The notes below the pieces were generated by a model. It saw nothing but the letters and a program-made list of their open reading frames with translations. It was not told where the DNA came from and searched no databases. The translations under genes and the position numbers were made by a program. Shown here piece by piece: positions 45,548 through 54,589 of a DNA stretch of 64,000 nt (its first letter is position 1; each line of letters starts with the position of its first letter). The stretch spans positions 4,030,001-4,094,000 of the forward strand of contig NZ_AP022588.1 in assembly GCF_010731735.1 (NCBI RefSeq). Direction: 5' to 3'. Source of the stretch: Mycolicibacterium sediminis (lineage in GTDB: Bacteria; Actinomycetota; Actinomycetes; Mycobacteriales; Mycobacteriaceae).

Positions 45548-46776
45548 CCCGCCCCGGTGACGAAGAGACGACCACCGACGCCACCACCGACGGTGAGGCA
45601 CCGACCGGACGGACCAGCCGCCTGCTGGCGCCGGGCGATGGTCTCCGCAGCTGGTGGTCCGGCCTGGGCCGGACGCACAAGTGGGCGTTCGGCGTCGTCG
45701 GCTTCGGCCTGCTCGCGCTGCTGCCGCTGTACACGCCGCCGTTCCTCGACACCCCCGGCATCAGCTTCGGTGGCACCATGGCGCAGTTCGCGATGATCGC
45801 CATCATTGCGATCGGCCTCAACGTGGTGGTCGGGCAGACGGGTCTGCTGGATCTCGGCTACGTCGGCTTCTACGCGGTGGGCGCCTACACGGTTGCCCTC
45901 CTGACCAGCCCCGACAGCCCATGGAACGTCATGGGCACCAGCGCATTCTTCAGCTCCGACTGGGCGTGGCTGTCGTGCGTGCCGCTGGCGATGGCGGTCA
46001 CCGCGCTCGCCGGTCTGATCCTCGGTACCCCGACGCTGCGACTGCGCGGTGACTACCTCGCGATCGTGACCCTCGGCTTCGGCGAGATCATCCGGCTCCT
46101 CGCCGACAACCTGGCCGACGTCACCAACGGCCCGCGCGGACTCAACCAGATCGCCTACCCGCACGTGGGGGAGAAGGAGGGCCTGCCCAACGGCGTGTTC
46201 TCCAACGGCAACTCGGCCGGCGACGCCAACTACGGCACCTGGTGGTTCTGGCTCGGGCTGCTGTTCATGGTCGGGATCCTGCTGCTCGTCGGCAATCTGG
46301 AGCGCAGCCGCGTCGGCCGCGCCTGGGTGGCGATCCGCGAGGACGAGGACGCCGCCGAGGTGATGGGCGTCAACACCTTCCGCTTCAAGCTGTGGGCGTT
46401 CGTGATCGGCGCGGCCATCGGCGGCCTCTCCGGCGCGCTGTACGCCGGTCAGGTGCAGTACGTCGCGCCGCCCACCTTCAACATCATCAACTCGATGCTG
46501 TTCCTGTGTGCGGTGGTGCTCGGCGGCCAGGGCAACAAGCTCGGCGTCATCTTCGGCGCATTCATCATCGTCTACCTGCCGAACCGGTTGCTGGGCGTCG
46601 AGTTCATGGGGATCAACCTCGGCGACCTGAAGTACCTGTTCTTCGGGCTGGCACTGGTGGTGCTGATGGTCTTCCGGCCCCAGGGCCTGTTCCCGGTGCG
46701 CCAGCAGCTCCTCGCATACGGCAAGTCGGCGAAGAAGCTGCTGCGCAGTGCCGACGATTCGAAGGCGGCGGCATGA
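45544..46776 (+). CDS. livM: Branched-chain amino-acid ABC permease LivM
   Basis: A 410-residue permease. A Thr/Asp/Glu-rich N-terminal tail of about 35 residues is followed by about nine membrane segments. Marks are GLNVVVGQTGLLDLGYVGFYAVGAY in parts, LRGDYLAIVTLGFGEIIRLL and AWVAIREDEDAAEVMGVN. The two ends overlap livH and livG by four bases each, so the permease pair and ATPase are coupled. Confidence 0.94.
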   Translation: MTRPGDEETTTDATTDGEAPTGRTSRLLAPGDGLRSWWSGLGRTHKWAFGVVGFGLLALLPLYTPPFLDTPGISFGGTMAQFAMIAIIAIGLNVVVGQTGLLDLGYVGFYAVGAYTVALLTSPDSPWNVMGTSAFFSSDWAWLSCVPLAMAVTALAGLILGTPTLRLRGDYLAIVTLGFGEIIRLLADNLADVTNGPRGLNQIAYPHVGEKEGLPNGVFSNGNSAGDANYGTWWFWLGLLFMVGILLLVGNLERSRVGRAWVAIREDEDAAEVMGVNTFRFKLWAFVIGAAIGGLSGALYAGQVQYVAPPTFNIINSMLFLCAVVLGGQGNKLGVIFGAFIIVYLPNRLLGVEFMGINLGDLKYLFFGLALVVLMVFRPQGLFPVRQQLLAYGKSAKKLLRSADDSKAAA

Positions 46777-47630
46777 CCGATCACCCCGGCACCGACGAGA
46801 CTTTGATCGACGAGGACCTCGCCCTCCTGCACCGCCCCGTCCAGGTGGCCGAGGGCGAATCCCTGCTCGCCACCAACGAACTCACCGTGAAGTTCGGCGG
46901 GCTCACCGCACTCGACGCCGTCACCTTCGACATCCGGCGCGGCGAGATCCTCGGGCTCATCGGCCCGAACGGCGCGGGCAAGACGACGTGCTTCAACGCC
47001 ATTACCGGCGTCTACCGGCCGACGTCGGGCAGCGTGACGTTCGACGGTGCACCGCTGGGCAAGATCAAGCGGCACCAGATCACCCGTCGCGGCATCGCGA
47101 GGACGTTCCAGAACATCCGGCTGTGGGGTGAGATGACGGCGTTGGAGAACGTCGTCGTCGGCACCGACGCACGCCACAAGACCTCGGTGCCGGGGGCGCT
47201 CATCCGTACCCCTCGTCACCGTCGGGAGGAACGCGACGCGATCGAGCGCGCCGCCGCTCTGCTGCAGTTCGTCGGCATCGCCCACCGCGGCGAGGAGAAG
47301 GCGAAGAACCTGCCCTACGGCGACCAGCGCCGGCTCGAGATCGCCCGCGCACTGGCGACCGAGCCGAAGCTGCTGTGCCTCGACGAACCCGCGGCGGGCT
47401 TCAACCCGAGCGAGAAGTCAGCGCTCATCGAGCTGATCCAGGCGATCCGGGACGACGGCTACACGGTGCTGTTGATCGAACACGACATGCGTCTGGTCAT
47501 GGGCGTCACCGACCGCATCGTGGTGCTCGAGTTCGGCCGCAAGATCGCCGACGGTCTGCCCGCCGAGATCCGCGAGGATCCCGCCGTGATCGCCGCCTAC
47601 CTGGGAGTGCCCGATGACGAACTCGCCTGA
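46773..47630 (+). CDS. livG: Branched-chain amino-acid ABC ATPase LivG
   Basis: A 285-residue ATPase with an extra acidic N-terminus of about 30 residues. Walker A GPNGAGKTT, ITRRGIARTFQNIRLWGEMT, signature-like LPYGDQRRLEIARAL (the usual LivG form), Walker B LLCLDEPAAGFNPSE and EHDMRLVM are present. ATG inside the livM stop. The gene overlaps livF by 17 bases. Confidence 0.94.
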   Translation: MTDHPGTDETLIDEDLALLHRPVQVAEGESLLATNELTVKFGGLTALDAVTFDIRRGEILGLIGPNGAGKTTCFNAITGVYRPTSGSVTFDGAPLGKIKRHQITRRGIARTFQNIRLWGEMTALENVVVGTDARHKTSVPGALIRTPRHRREERDAIERAAALLQFVGIAHRGEEKAKNLPYGDQRRLEIARALATEPKLLCLDEPAAGFNPSEKSALIELIQAIRDDGYTVLLIEHDMRLVMGVTDRIVVLEFGRKIADGLPAEIREDPAVIAAYLGVPDDELA

Positions 47631-48381
47631 GACGACTCCGCCCACTGACCTCGATCCGCGGCCGGTGTTGCTCGAGGTGCGCGACGCCGTGGTGCACTAC
47701 GGGCGCATTCAGGCTCTGCACGGTGTGTCGCTGACGGTCCGCGAGGGCGAACTGGTGACGCTGCTGGGCAGCAACGGCGCGGGCAAGACGACGATGATGC
47801 GTGCGATCTCCGGCCTGCGTCCGCTGACGTCGGGATCGGTGTGGTTCGACGGCCAGGACGTCTCGCGCATCAAGGCCCACAAGCGGGTCACCGACGGGCT
47901 GATCCAGGCACCCGAGGGACGTGGCGTGTTTCCCGGCATGTCCGTGGTGGATAACCTCGAGATGGGTTGCTACGGAAGGAAGTTCCCGTCGAAGGGCGAG
48001 CACCGCGAGCGGCTGGACTGGGTGTTCACCACGTTTCCGCGGCTCGCCGAACGACGCTCGCAGGTCGGTGGCACGCTCTCCGGTGGCGAGCAGCAGATGC
48101 TGGCGATCGGTCGCGCGCTCATGGCCCGGCCCAAGGTGCTGCTGCTCGACGAGCCGTCGATGGGCCTGGCGCCCATGGTCATCTCGCAGATCTTCAAGAT
48201 CATCTCCGAGATCAATGGTCAGGGAACGACGGTGCTGCTCGTCGAGCAGAACGCACAGCAGGCACTGAGCCGGTCGGACCGCGCGTACATCCTGGAGACG
48301 GGCCGCGTCACCCGCGAGGGTAGGGCGCCGGACCTGTTGAAGGACGACAGCATTCGCGCCGCCTACCTCGGCGTCGCCTGA
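47614..48381 (+). CDS. livF: Branched-chain amino-acid ABC ATPase LivF
   Basis: A 255-residue ATPase. It has GSNGAGKTT, the LivF mark APEGRGVFPGMSVVDNLEMG, signature LSGGEQQMLAIGRAL, Walker B VLLLDEPSMGLAP and VEQNAQQAL. It is the last gene of the liv operon; its stop codon lies in the stem of a hairpin. Confidence 0.95.
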   Translation: MTNSPETTPPTDLDPRPVLLEVRDAVVHYGRIQALHGVSLTVREGELVTLLGSNGAGKTTMMRAISGLRPLTSGSVWFDGQDVSRIKAHKRVTDGLIQAPEGRGVFPGMSVVDNLEMGCYGRKFPSKGEHRERLDWVFTTFPRLAERRSQVGGTLSGGEQQMLAIGRALMARPKVLLLDEPSMGLAPMVISQIFKIISEINGQGTTVLLVEQNAQQALSRSDRAYILETGRVTREGRAPDLLKDDSIRAAYLGVA

Positions 48382-48394
48382 CCCCTCGTCAGGC
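48376..48394 (+). terminator. Hairpin at the end of the liv operon
   Basis: GCCTGAC-ccctc-GTCAGGC is a perfect 7-base stem that includes the livF stop codon. There is no T run. A second stem, CGCAAAC-cgga-GTTTGCG (48438-48455), follows within the same 90-base gap between convergent genes. Confidence 0.5.
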
Positions 48395-48471
48395 AACCCC
48401 CTCGGCGAGCGTGCGAGTCTGCGGGCGACACGCCGGTCGCAAACCGGAGTTTGCGCACCGTCGCGCCCGAC

Positions 48472-49710
48472 TCAGCGCGCGACGATCACCGACGAGCCGT
48501 GGCCGAACAGTCCCTGGTTGGCCGTCACGCCCACCGTGGCGCCCTCGACCTGCCTGCCGATGGCCTGACCCTTGAGCTGCCAGGTGAGTTCGCAGACCTG
48601 CGCGATCGCCTGCGCGGGGATGGCCTCGCCGAAGCACGCCAGCCCGCCCGACGCGTTGACCGGCACGCGGCCGCCGATCGTCGTCGCGCCGCTGCGGAGC
48701 AGTTCCTCGGCCTCGCCCTTGGCGCACAGCCCGAGGTGCTCGTACCAGTCGAGTTCGAGCGCCGTCGACAGGTCGTACACCTCGGCCAGGCTGACGTCCT
48801 CGGGTCCGATGCCGGCCTCGGCGTAGGCAGCGTCGAGGATCTGGTCCTTGAAGACGCGGTCGGGCCCGGGCACCACTGCCGTGGAATCGGTGGCGATGTC
48901 GGGCAACTCGGGCAGGTGCTGCGGGTACTGCGGGGTCACGGTGCTGACCGCACGCACCGACGGCACACCCTCCAGTGAGCCCAGGTGCTTCTCGGCGAAC
49001 GCCTTGCTCGCCACGATCAGCGCCGCAGCGCCGTCGCTGGTGGCGCAGATGTCGAGCTGGCGCAGCGGGTCCGAGACGACCGGGCTCGCCAGCACGTCCT
49101 CGACCGCGGACTCCTTGCGGTAGCGGGCATTCGGGTTCTGCAGGCCGTGCCGGGAGTTCTTCACCTTCACCCGAGCGAAGTCCTCGGACGTCGCGCCGTA
49201 GAGGTCCATCCGCCTGCGCGCCAGCAGCGCGAAGTACACGGGGTTCATCGCGCCGATTAGGTGGAAGCGCTGCCAGTCCGGGTCGTTCTTGCGCTCCCCG
49301 CCGACCGGGGCGAACGCGCCCTTGGGGGTGGTGTCGGCGCCGACCACCAGGGCGACGTCGCAGAACCCGGCGAGGATGTGGGCGCGCGCGCTCTGCAGCG
49401 CCTGCGAGCCGCTGGCGCAGGCCGCGTAGCTCGAGCTGACGGGCACGCCGTTCCATCCGAGCTTCTGGGCGAACGTCGAGCCCGCGATGAAGCCGGGGTA
49501 GCCGTTGCGGATCGTGTCCGCGCCGGCGACCAGTTGGATCTGACGCCAGTCGAGTCCGGCCTCGGCCAGCGCGGCACGTGCGGCGACGACGCCGTATTCG
49601 GTGAAGTCGCGTCCCCACTTGCCCCAGGGATGCATGCCGGCGCCGAGGATGTAGAGCGGGTCCGGCGGGCCGGAGCGCAGCGACGTGGGGGATTGATCGG
49701 GGGTGCTCAT
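48472..49710 (-). CDS. Thiolase-like lipid-transfer protein (Rv1627c-like)
   Basis: A 412-residue member of the SCP-x/Ltp thiolase group. The nucleophile-type cysteine is in SYAACASGSQALQSA near residue 93. The usual C-terminal GHPxGA motif is altered to NASGGLACFGEAIPAQAIA, so classical thiolysis is doubtful. YDLSTALELDWYEHLGLC holds tyrosines like those used by Ltp2-type aldolases. The ATG overlaps the stop of the upstream DUF35 gene, so the two proteins are probably made as a complex, perhaps in sterol or acyl-CoA side-chain metabolism (inference). Confidence 0.85.
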   Translation of the reverse strand: MSTPDQSPTSLRSGPPDPLYILGAGMHPWGKWGRDFTEYGVVAARAALAEAGLDWRQIQLVAGADTIRNGYPGFIAGSTFAQKLGWNGVPVSSSYAACASGSQALQSARAHILAGFCDVALVVGADTTPKGAFAPVGGERKNDPDWQRFHLIGAMNPVYFALLARRRMDLYGATSEDFARVKVKNSRHGLQNPNARYRKESAVEDVLASPVVSDPLRQLDICATSDGAAALIVASKAFAEKHLGSLEGVPSVRAVSTVTPQYPQHLPELPDIATDSTAVVPGPDRVFKDQILDAAYAEAGIGPEDVSLAEVYDLSTALELDWYEHLGLCAKGEAEELLRSGATTIGGRVPVNASGGLACFGEAIPAQAIAQVCELTWQLKGQAIGRQVEGATVGVTANQGLFGHGSSVIVAR

Positions 49711-50156
49711 GCAATCCTCCAGGCGTAGACGCTGCGCACGAAGCCGTCGTCGTCGGTGTACAGCGGCATCGTGGTCAACTCCATCTCCATGCCGACCTTC
49801 AGGTCGGCGGCCAGCGTGCCGTCGGCGACCTTCCCGAGGACGATCAGTCCCTCGTCGGCGAGTTCGACCGCGGCGATCGCGAACGGCTCGAAGGTCTCCT
49901 GCGCGGGGTACGGGGCCGGCGGGGGATAGCGGTTCTCGGTGTAGCTCCACACCGTGCCGCGCCGGGAGAGCGGCACCTGCGCGAGATCGTCGCCGTCGCA
50001 GGCGGGGTTGGGACAGTTGTTCGCCCGGGGCGGGAAGACGTAGGTGCTGCACTGGGTGCACTTCCCGGCGATCAGGTGGGGGGCACCGGAATCGTCCAGG
50101 CTCCACCATCCGTCGATGGCCGGTAGTTGCGTTGCGGCGTCGGTTTCACCTGGCAC
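49707..50156 (-). CDS. DUF35 OB-fold acyl-CoA-associated protein (Rv1628c-like)
   Basis: A 149-residue protein. The N-terminal rubredoxin-like zinc ribbon is KCTQCSTYVFPPRANNCPNPAC (four cysteines), followed by an OB-fold domain (GTVWSYTENR, PFAIAAVELADEGLIVLG). Such proteins bind acyl-CoA for partner thiolase-like or hydratase subunits. It is translated just before its thiolase-like partner with a four-base overlap. The GTG start has TACGCT six bases upstream, a leaderless arrangement. Confidence 0.87.
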   Translation of the reverse strand: MPGETDAATQLPAIDGWWSLDDSGAPHLIAGKCTQCSTYVFPPRANNCPNPACDGDDLAQVPLSRRGTVWSYTENRYPPPAPYPAQETFEPFAIAAVELADEGLIVLGKVADGTLAADLKVGMEMELTTMPLYTDDDGFVRSVYAWRIA

Positions 50157-50162
50157 CCGGTC

Positions 50163-50168
50163 AGCGTA
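50163..50168 (-). promoter_or_regulatory. Leaderless promoter of the DUF35-thiolase pair
   Basis: On the minus strand TACGCT is followed by GACCGG and then the GTG start of the DUF35 gene, again six bases from -10 to start codon. Confidence 0.5.
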
Positions 50169-50205
50169 AACGATCAGCGCACGGAAACTGCAACGTGTTG
50201 CAGTT

Positions 50206-50880
50206 CTACCCGGACGCGACGTCGAGCAGGATCCGGACCAGGTCGTCCGGGTTGTCGCGCATCAGGTTGTGCCCGCCGTCCAGTTCGTGGCAGTTCCACC
50301 CGGGATCGTCCCGCACGCGCTCGTAGGAGGGGCGTAGCGGGGAGTCACCCGGCCAGCCGAGCGCGTAGACGTACTCGCGTCGCCGGAACCGGGACAGGTC
50401 ACCGGTGAGGCGGAGTGGCTGCAGCAGGGTCGCCAGTGGATGCGACGTCGCGCGCTCGTCGAAGAAGGGCATCGGCGGTACTCCGAATCCCGTGTCGTCG
50501 ACGTCGAGGTACCAGGCGCGCTCCTCGTCGTTGACGACGTCCCAGCAGGATTCGCCGTCCCAGGCCACGACCGCGTCGAGGAACACCAGGGAGTCGATAC
50601 GATCGGGAATTTGGTCGGCGACACCGGTGATCACCATGCCGCCGTAGCTGTGGCCGACGAGCACCAGGTCGTCCTCGCGGGCGTCGGCTCCGATCGCCGC
50701 GAGGACGTCGGTGACGTGGGTGTCGAGGTTGACTCCGCCGGGGGTCAGGTGCGCCCGTTCTGCGACCCCGGTCAGCGTCAGCGCGACGACGCGGTGTCCG
50801 GCCGCTCGCAACGACGCGGACAGCTCGTCGAAACACCAGGAGCCGTGGCACATGCCCGGGACGAGCACGTAGGTGGTCAT
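50206..50880 (-). CDS. Alpha/beta hydrolase
   Basis: A 224-residue hydrolase of the EstC/hydroxynitrile-lyase-like type. The oxyanion region is VPGMCHGSWCF, the nucleophile Ser is in LVGHSYGGMV near residue 77, and the late histidine is in DGGHNLMRDNP. The substrate is unknown. It is divergent from a LysR regulator gene 70 bases away, which probably controls it. Confidence 0.87.
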   Translation of the reverse strand: MTTYVLVPGMCHGSWCFDELSASLRAAGHRVVALTLTGVAERAHLTPGGVNLDTHVTDVLAAIGADAREDDLVLVGHSYGGMVITGVADQIPDRIDSLVFLDAVVAWDGESCWDVVNDEERAWYLDVDDTGFGVPPMPFFDERATSHPLATLLQPLRLTGDLSRFRRREYVYALGWPGDSPLRPSYERVRDDPGWNCHELDGGHNLMRDNPDDLVRILLDVASG

Positions 50881-50936
50881 GCCTCCACACTGTGGGCTGT
50901 CCAGGCATACGTCCAATACCCAGTTCCTCGGAAAAC

Positions 50937-50952
50937 TATAATCAACGCTTAT
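50937..50952 (+). promoter_or_regulatory. LysR promoter with T-N11-A type site
   Basis: A perfect -10, TATAAT (50937-50942), lies eight bases before the regulator ATG. ATAA-tcaacgc-TTAT (50938-50952) is an inverted repeat of the T-N11-A kind that LysR proteins bind, so self-repression is plausible. Confidence 0.55.
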
Positions 50953-51838
50953 GGAATTGCGTCAGCTCGAATACTTCGTCGCGGTCGCCGAGGAGGCCAA
51001 CTTCACCCGCGCCGCCGAGCGCATCCACGTTGCGCAGCCGGCGGTCAGTGCGCAGATTGCGAGACTCGAACGCGAACTGGGACAACGGCTGTTCGACCGC
51101 AGCCGCCGGGCGGTCCGGCTGACCGCCGCCGGTGCGGCCGCACTGACGCATGCCCGGGCGGCACTGGCCGCGGTGACCGACGTCGCCGCTGCGGTCGACG
51201 AGGTGGGCGGTCTGCTCCGCGGCTCCGTCCGGATCGGCACCGTCACCGCGCACGACGTCGACATGCCAGCGCTCCTCGCCGACTTCCACCGCGCCCACCC
51301 CGCCGTCGACATCACCCTCGGCGCCGACACCTCCGACAACCTGATCGACGGCGTGCGCACCGGCCGGTTGGACGTCGCCATCGTGTCGGTGGGTCCGCGG
51401 ACGCCGACGGGACTGTCCGCCGAGGTGCTCACCGATCAGCGCATCGTGGCGGCCGTCTGTTCGGACCACCCGTGGCGGCGCCGCCGGTCCATCGCGCTGG
51501 CGGACCTCGCCGGTCGACCCGTGATCGCACTTGCCCGGGGCGCGGGCATCCGCGACCAGTTCGACCAGGCGTGCGCACGATCCCACGTCGACGTCCGCGT
51601 CGCGTTCGAGGCGAGCACGCCGTCGGCGCTGGCGGACCTCGCCGAGCACGGCCTGGGGGTGGCGATCCTGCCCGAGGTCGCGGCGTCGTCGCGGACCGGT
51701 CTGCACGTCCTCCGGATGACCCCGCAGCTGCGGGGCCGGCTGATCCTGGCGTGGCGGTCCGGCGGTCCGGTGAACCCCGCAGGCAGGGTTCTGGTGCAAA
51801 TGGCTCGGCGGCGGATGGGCGTCGGAGGCCCCGAATAG
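50951..51838 (+). CDS. LysR-family transcriptional regulator
   Basis: A 295-residue regulator. The N-terminal winged helix-turn-helix is LRQLEYFVAVAEEANFTRAAERIHVAQPAVS onward; the effector domain from about residue 90 is of the two-lobed LysR type (GSVRIGTVTAHDVD, LGVAILPEVA). The ligand is unknown. Divergent placement with the hydrolase gene makes that the likely target. Its stop codon forms part of the polA promoter. Confidence 0.92.
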   Translation: MELRQLEYFVAVAEEANFTRAAERIHVAQPAVSAQIARLERELGQRLFDRSRRAVRLTAAGAAALTHARAALAAVTDVAAAVDEVGGLLRGSVRIGTVTAHDVDMPALLADFHRAHPAVDITLGADTSDNLIDGVRTGRLDVAIVSVGPRTPTGLSAEVLTDQRIVAAVCSDHPWRRRRSIALADLAGRPVIALARGAGIRDQFDQACARSHVDVRVAFEASTPSALADLAEHGLGVAILPEVAASSRTGLHVLRMTPQLRGRLILAWRSGGPVNPAGRVLVQMARRRMGVGGPE

Positions 51839-51847
51839 AGTGAGGGC
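51836..51847 (+). promoter_or_regulatory. Leaderless promoter of polA
   Basis: TAGAGT (51836-51841), which includes the stop codon of the LysR gene, is followed by six bases and the GTG of polA. Confidence 0.5.
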
Positions 51848-54577
51848 GTGAGCCCTGCCAAGACCGCGCCGCAGAGCGCCGCCGCTGCCGACGTCGCTGA
51901 TCCCAAGCACACGTTGCTGCTGCTGGACGGCAACTCGCTGGCCTTCCGGGCGTTTTATGCGCTGCCCGCAGAGAACTTCAAGACGCAGAGCGGACTCACC
52001 ACCAACGCGGTGTACGGCTTCACCGCGATGCTGATCAACCTGCTCCGCGACGAGCAGCCCACCCACGTCGCCGCGGCGTTCGACGTGTCGCGCCAGACCT
52101 TCCGGATGGACCGCTATCCGGAGTACAAGGCGGGTCGCTCGGCCACCCCGGACGAATTCCGCGGTCAGATCGACATCACCAAGGAAGTGCTCCTGGCGCT
52201 GGGAATCACCACGCTCGCCGAGCCCGGGTTCGAGGCCGACGACATCATCGCGACGCTGGCAACCCAGGCCGAGAGTCAGGGCTACCGCGTCCTCATCGTC
52301 ACCGGCGACCGGGACGCCCTGCAGCTGGTCTCCGACGACGTCACGGTGCTCTATCCGCGCAAGGGCGTCAGCGAACTCACCCGCTTCACGCCGGAGGCCG
52401 TGGTCGAGAAGTACGGGCTCACCCCGGCGCAGTACCCGGACTTCGCGGCCCTGCGCGGCGACCCCAGCGACAACCTGCCCGGCATCCCGGGCGTCGGTGA
52501 GAAGACCGCATCGAAGTGGATCGTCGAGTACGGCTCCCTGCAGGCGCTCGTCGACCAGGTCGACAAGGTCAAGGGCAAGGTCGGAGACTCGCTGCGCGCC
52601 AACCTGTCCCACGTCATCCTGAACCGCGAACTCACGGACCTGGTCAAGGACGTGCCGCTCCCGCAGACCCCGGACACGCTCCGCATGCAGCCGTGGGATC
52701 GCGACCAGATCCACCGCCTGTTCGACGACCTCGAGTTCCGGGTGCTCCGGGATCGGCTGTTCGAGACGCTGGCGTCGGCCGACCCCGAGGTCGAGCTGGG
52801 CTTCGACGTCCGCGGCGGGGCCCTCGTGCCGGGGACGATGGCGGCCTGGCTGTCCGAGCACAGCCTCGGCGACCGGTTCGGCATGGCCGTGGTCGGCACC
52901 CATCTCGCGTTCGACGGCGACGCGACGGCGCTGGCGATCGTCGCGGCCGACGGCGAGGGCGTCTACGTCGACACCTCCACGCTGATCCCGGAGGACGAGG
53001 CGGCCCTCGCCTCGTGGCTGGCCGATCCGGGTCCGCCCAAGGCGCTGCACGAGGCCAAGCTCGCCATGCACGACCTCGAGGGACGGGGGTGGACGCTGCG
53101 TGGCGTCACCTCGGACACCGCGCTGGCGGCGTACCTGGTGCGTCCCGGGCAGCGGAGCTTCGCGCTCGACGACCTCTCCGTGCGCTACCTGCGCCGCGAG
53201 CTGCGCGCCGAAAGCCCCGAGCAGCAGCAACTCTCGCTGCTCGACGACTCGGAGGGCGTCGACGACCAGGCGATCCAGACGCTCATCCTGCGGGCGTCGG
53301 CCGTGATGGACCTCGCCACCGCGCTCGACGAGGAACTGGCCCGCATCGACTCGTCGTCGCTGCTGGGACAGATGGAACTGCCCGTGCAACGCGCACTGGC
53401 CGAGATGGAGTCGGCAGGCATCGCCGTCGACCTCGACCTGCTCGGCACGTTGCAGAGTCAGTTCGCCGATCAGATCCGCGACGCGGCGGAGGCCGCCTAC
53501 GGCGTCATCGGCAAGCAGATCAACCTCGGGTCACCCAAGCAGCTACAGGTCGTGCTCTTCGAGGAACTCGAGATGCCGAAGACCAAGCGCACCAAGACCG
53601 GGTACACCACCGACGCCGACGCGCTGCAGACGCTGTTCGACAAGACCGGCCATCCGTTCCTGCAGCACCTCCTGACGCATCGCGACGCCACGCGTCTCAA
53701 GGTGACGGTGGACGGTCTGCTCAACTCGGTCGCCTCCGACGGCCGCATCCACACGACGTTCAACCAGACCATCGCCGCGACCGGTCGGCTCTCGTCGACC
53801 GAGCCGAACCTGCAGAACATCCCCATCCGCACCGAGGCGGGCAGGCAGATCCGCGACGGCTTCGTCGTCGGCGACGGCTACGCGGAGCTGATGACCGCCG
53901 ACTACAGCCAGATCGAGATGCGGATCATGGCCCACCTGTCGGGCGACGAGGGCCTCATCGAGGCGTTCAACACGGGGGAGGACCTGCACTCCTTCGTCGC
54001 CTCCCGCGCCTTCGACGTCCCGATCGACGAGGTCACCGCAGAACTGCGGCGACGGGTCAAGGCGATGTCCTACGGACTGGCCTACGGGCTCAGCGCCTAC
54101 GGGCTGTCGGCGCAGCTGAAGATCAGCACCGAGGAGGCCAAGGTGCAGATGGACCAGTACTTCGACCGGTTCGGCGGCATCCGCGACTACCTACGCGAGA
54201 TCGTCGACCAGGCGCGCAAGGACGGCTACACCTCCACGGTGCTGGGTCGCCGGCGCTACCTGCCCGAACTCGACAGCAGCAATCGCAACGTGCGCGAGGC
54301 GGCGGAGCGGGCCGCGCTCAACGCACCCATCCAGGGCAGCGCCGCCGACATCATCAAGGTCGCGATGATCAACGTCGACGCCGCGATCAAGGAGGCGGGA
54401 CTGACGTCGCGCATCCTGCTGCAGGTGCACGACGAACTCCTCCTGGAGGTCGCCGAGGGTGAACGCGATGCCCTCGAGGCGCTGGTCCGGGACGAGATGG
54501 GCGGGGCGTATCCGCTGAACGTCCCGCTCGAGGTGTCGGTCGGCTACGGCCGAAGCTGGGACGCCGCGGCGCACTGA
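51848..54577 (+). CDS. polA: DNA polymerase I
   Basis: Replication and repair polymerase. It has 909 residues. The 5' nuclease domain is about residues 15-310 (LLLDGNSLAFRAFYA, GFEADDIIATLA, GVGEKTASKWI). The middle domain looks like the inactive 3' exonuclease of mycobacterial PolA. Polymerase motif A MTADYSQIEMRIMAH is near 682, motif B RRRVKAMSYGLAYGLS near 734, and motif C VHDELLLEV near 860. GTG start, leaderless. It ends 12 bases from a convergent gene. Confidence 0.98.
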   Translation: MSPAKTAPQSAAAADVADPKHTLLLLDGNSLAFRAFYALPAENFKTQSGLTTNAVYGFTAMLINLLRDEQPTHVAAAFDVSRQTFRMDRYPEYKAGRSATPDEFRGQIDITKEVLLALGITTLAEPGFEADDIIATLATQAESQGYRVLIVTGDRDALQLVSDDVTVLYPRKGVSELTRFTPEAVVEKYGLTPAQYPDFAALRGDPSDNLPGIPGVGEKTASKWIVEYGSLQALVDQVDKVKGKVGDSLRANLSHVILNRELTDLVKDVPLPQTPDTLRMQPWDRDQIHRLFDDLEFRVLRDRLFETLASADPEVELGFDVRGGALVPGTMAAWLSEHSLGDRFGMAVVGTHLAFDGDATALAIVAADGEGVYVDTSTLIPEDEAALASWLADPGPPKALHEAKLAMHDLEGRGWTLRGVTSDTALAAYLVRPGQRSFALDDLSVRYLRRELRAESPEQQQLSLLDDSEGVDDQAIQTLILRASAVMDLATALDEELARIDSSSLLGQMELPVQRALAEMESAGIAVDLDLLGTLQSQFADQIRDAAEAAYGVIGKQINLGSPKQLQVVLFEELEMPKTKRTKTGYTTDADALQTLFDKTGHPFLQHLLTHRDATRLKVTVDGLLNSVASDGRIHTTFNQTIAATGRLSSTEPNLQNIPIRTEAGRQIRDGFVVGDGYAELMTADYSQIEMRIMAHLSGDEGLIEAFNTGEDLHSFVASRAFDVPIDEVTAELRRRVKAMSYGLAYGLSAYGLSAQLKISTEEAKVQMDQYFDRFGGIRDYLREIVDQARKDGYTSTVLGRRRYLPELDSSNRNVREAAERAALNAPIQGSAADIIKVAMINVDAAIKEAGLTSRILLQVHDELLLEVAEGERDALEALVRDEMGGAYPLNVPLEVSVGYGRSWDAAAH

Positions 54578-54589
54578 GCGCGGATCCCG

